A DNA stretch of 37,174 nt from Phenylobacterium sp. (GTDB taxonomy: Bacteria; Pseudomonadota; Alphaproteobacteria; Caulobacterales; Caulobacteraceae). Under the pieces are notes generated by a model. The model was given only the letters and a program-made list of their open reading frames with translations. It searched no databases and was not told where the DNA came from. This document shows, one piece after another, positions 35,257 to 37,174 of this stretch (its first letter is position 1; every line of letters starts with the position of its first letter). A program made the translations under genes and the position numbers. The stretch is from contig NZ_JANINU010000109.1 of NCBI RefSeq assembly GCF_024508875.1, positions 2,954-40,127 of the forward strand. The letters run 5' to 3'.

Positions 35257-36189
35257 ATGCTTGCAGCACAACGCCTGGCCCGCGTGGGCCTGTTCTCGCC
35301 AGAGTTTCCCGATGCCGAGTCGATGCATCAGGGGCTGGCGCAGTGGAATCGTCGCCGCCTGGCTGTCCAGACGCCGACACCCGGCTGGTCCATCGACCTC
35401 AACAACGATTTCAGGATGATGCGCATCGAGGGGGCCTTCATCGAAGGCTTCCGCATGGACGTAGCCCCCCTCGTCGCGGATGTCCCCAGCGACGCCGCCG
35501 GGTTCATCCGATGGTTCGAGGCGCTCAAGCATTCAGGCCCCGGCCAATACGACCCGCTGTTCGCCTGGATCGAAACCAGCGCCAGCCTGGAACAGATCAA
35601 GTGGTTCCTGACCCAGGAAGCGGCAGGCGAGGCGGGCTTCGACGACCTGGTGGCCATGACCCAGGTGAAGCTGCCGGCCCGGCCCAAGCTTGAACTGGCC
35701 CGCAACTACTGGGACGAGATGGGCCGCGGCAAGGAGGGCGGCATGCATGGCCCGATGCTGGACCGAACCGTCCAGGGGCTGGACCTGCACCCGACCATCG
35801 AGGGCACCCTCTGGCAATCTCTCGCACTCGCGAACACCATGACTGCCTTCGCGACGACGCGCCGTTACGTCTACCAGTCGATCGGCGCCCTGGGGGTGGT
35901 CGAGCTCACCGCGCCGACGCGCGTGGCCTGCGTCGATGAGGGGCTTAAGCGCCTGGGCGTCGCGCCCGAGCAGCGCAAGTACTTCGCCCTGCACGCGCAG
36001 CTCGACATCGAGCACTCCAGGGCCTGGAACGCCGAGGCGCTGATCCCGCTGGTCGAGGCGGATCCCGCTTGCGCGAAGTTCATCGCCGAAGGCGCGATCA
36101 TGCGCCTGATCTGCGGCGAGCAGTGCTTCGAGGCCTACCGCGCCCATCTCTGGGCCCACGCGCATCCGGTGGTCTACGCGGCGGAGTAG
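35257..36189 (+). CDS. haem-oxygenase-like putative iron-containing redox enzyme
   Basis: 310 residues. The sequence matches the iron-containing redox enzyme family of haem-oxygenase-like diiron oxidases (HDOs): helical throughout, with possible ligands in WFLTQEAAGE (Glu), ARNYWDEMGRGKEGGMHGPML (Glu/His) and FALHAQLDIEHSRAWN (His/Asp-Glu/His). Characterised members (for example UndA, the SznF central domain) use a diiron or iron site and O2 to oxidise carboxylate or amine substrates. No partner biosynthetic genes surround it, so the substrate is unknown. The ATG at 35257 follows GAGGGAG. Its stop is 1 nt from the convergent fumC stop, within a shared palindrome. Confidence 0.82.
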   Translation: MLAAQRLARVGLFSPEFPDAESMHQGLAQWNRRRLAVQTPTPGWSIDLNNDFRMMRIEGAFIEGFRMDVAPLVADVPSDAAGFIRWFEALKHSGPGQYDPLFAWIETSASLEQIKWFLTQEAAGEAGFDDLVAMTQVKLPARPKLELARNYWDEMGRGKEGGMHGPMLDRTVQGLDLHPTIEGTLWQSLALANTMTAFATTRRYVYQSIGALGVVELTAPTRVACVDEGLKRLGVAPEQRKYFALHAQLDIEHSRAWNAEALIPLVEADPACAKFIAEGAIMRLICGEQCFEAYRAHLWAHAHPVVYAAE

Positions 36190-36206
36190 ATCAGCCCGGG
36201 CTGATC
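36189..36206. terminator. 18-bp palindrome spanning two convergent stops
   Basis: GATCAGCCCGGGCTGATC is perfectly self-complementary and overlaps the last base of the HDO-like TAG (36187-36189) and the whole fumC stop (36191-36193). As RNA it forms a 7-bp stem with a CCGG loop in either direction. No strong T-run follows on either side. Confidence 0.55.
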
Positions 36207-37174
36207 ATCTTCTCCGGGCGCACCCACTCGTCGAACTCCTCGTTGGTGAGGTAGCCGCCGCCGACCGCTTCTTCGCGCAGCGTGGTGCCGTTCTTGTGCG
36301 CCGCCTTGGCGATCTTGGCGCAATTGTCGTAGCCGAGCTTGCCGTTCAGCGCGGTGACCAGCATCAGCGAGCGTTCCAGGTTCGCCTTGATGTTGTCTTC
36401 GCGCGCTTCGGTCCCCACGACCATGTTGTCGGTGAAGCTGACGGCGCCGTCCGCCAGCAGGCGGCAGGACTGCAGGAAGTTGTAGGCCATCACCGGATTG
36501 AAGACATTCAGCTCGAAGTGACCCTGGCTCCCGGCGAAGGCCATGGCGGACTGGTTGCCCATGATGTGGGCGCAGACCATGGTCAGGGCCTCGGCCTGGG
36601 TCGGATTGACCTTGCCGGGCATGATCGACGAGCCCGGCTCGTTCTCGGGCAGGGCCAGTTCGCCGAGGCCGGCGCGAGGGCCCGAGCCCAGGAAGCGCAG
36701 GTCGTTGGCGATCTTGAACAGCGAACCGGCCGCGGCGGTCAGCGCGCCGTGGCTGAACACCATCGCGTCGTGCGCGGCCAGGGCCTCGAACTTGTTCGGG
36801 GCGGTGACGAACGGCAGGCCGGTGATCGCGGCGATCTTCTCCGCCACCTTCTCGGCGAAGCCGATCGGGGCGTTCAGGCCAGTGCCGACGGCCGTACCGC
36901 CCTGCGCCAGCTCGTAGAGGCCGTAGAGCGTCTCCTTGATACGGCGCACCGACATCTTCACCTGGTGGGCATAGCCGCCGAATTCCTGGCCGAGGGTCAG
37001 GGGCGTGGCGTCCTGCGTGTGGGTGCGGCCGATCTTGATGATGTGGCTGAACTCGTCGGCCTTCTTCTTCAGCGCGGCGTGCAGATGCTCCAGCGCCGGC
37101 ATGACCGACCGCGCGACCTCCTCGGCCGAGGCGATGTGCATGGCCGTCGGATAGGTGTCGTTCGACGACTGGCT
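36191..37174 (-). CDS. fumC: class II fumarate hydratase, N-terminus beyond the window
   Basis: 328 residues of the C-terminal and central part are visible; the gene enters from the right edge and the start is missing. It interconverts fumarate and malate in the TCA cycle (iron-free, heat-stable class). At the edge is [15 protein letters not shown], then [17 protein letters not shown] and the family signature [16 protein letters not shown]. The usual length is about 460 residues, so some 135 are missing. Argininosuccinate lyase and aspartase share the fold, but [12 protein letters not shown] and the C-terminus fit FumC. Confidence 0.96.
   Translation of the reverse strand, partial: SQSSNDTYPTAMHIASAEEVARSVMPALEHLHAALKKKADEFSHIIKIGRTHTQDATPLTLGQEFGGYAHQVKMSVRRIKETLYGLYELAQGGTAVGTGLNAPIGFAEKVAEKIAAITGLPFVTAPNKFEALAAHDAMVFSHGALTAAAGSLFKIANDLRFLGSGPRAGLGELALPENEPGSSIMPGKVNPTQAEALTMVCAHIMGNQSAMAFAGSQGHFELNVFNPVMAYNFLQSCRLLADGAVSFTDNMVVGTEAREDNIKANLERSLMLVTALNGKLGYDNCAKIAKAAHKNGTTLREEAVGGGYLTNEEFDEWVRPEKMISPG

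Overview
The window is GC-rich, tightly packed chromosomal DNA of an alphaproteobacterium, most likely in the Caulobacteraceae (Caulobacter/Phenylobacterium type). I infer this from the gene content and style: a ppiC-argJ pair, an NDUFAF5-like gene head to head with comF, a DUF1178 gene beside grxC and a nitrilase, a PEP-CTERM protein ending in the alphaproteobacterial PEPxxWA...GFG...RRRR form, trmN6 divergent from an ispB-type prenyl synthase, TTGACG-like -35 boxes, and interspersed intergenic hairpin repeats. No rRNA, tRNA, CRISPR array or insertion sequence was seen.

Layout: 1-1208 is the end of a phage-like tail module. 1.27-8.45 kb holds a thiolase (-), a parvulin lipoprotein and argJ (+), then a GT2 glycosyltransferase and a DEAD-box helicase (-). 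8.7-10.6 kb is a compact mutT-yjbQ-BNR-propeller operon. 10.6-14.9 kb carries a lipoprotein, the NDUFAF5-like gene, comF, grxC, a hairpin repeat, a nitrilase-family amidase and DUF1178. 15.0-19.0 kb is a tandem pair of secreted S9 peptidases, each preceded by the same palindrome. clpB follows with a strong terminator, then a small lipoprotein, the PEP-CTERM protein, a YegP-like protein and arfB.

24.0-26.0 kb is the branched-chain amino-acid region: a 25-residue leader peptide rich in Leu/Val/Ile, a textbook attenuator, a YhhY-like amino-acid N-acetyltransferase, then ilvC. 26.0-27.4 kb is a small set of hypothetical genes (RAMA-like domain, two small membrane proteins). 27.4-32.4 kb (-) holds kup, a COG2509-type FAD protein and rsgA, the last with its own short leader ORF and mutually exclusive hairpins. 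32.4-37.2 kb has two small proteins, a second repeat family, trmN6, ispB, a haem-oxygenase-like putative diiron oxidase, and fumC running off the right edge.

Most genes are housekeeping: arginine and isoleucine/valine synthesis, protein quality control, ribosome assembly and rescue, nucleotide-pool cleaning, potassium uptake, the TCA cycle and quinone side chains. The most interesting signals are regulatory: the attenuator placed ahead of an N-acetyltransferase rather than an acetolactate synthase, and the leader ORF/RBS-occluding structure ahead of rsgA. All family assignments come from reading motifs by eye; no database search was run.
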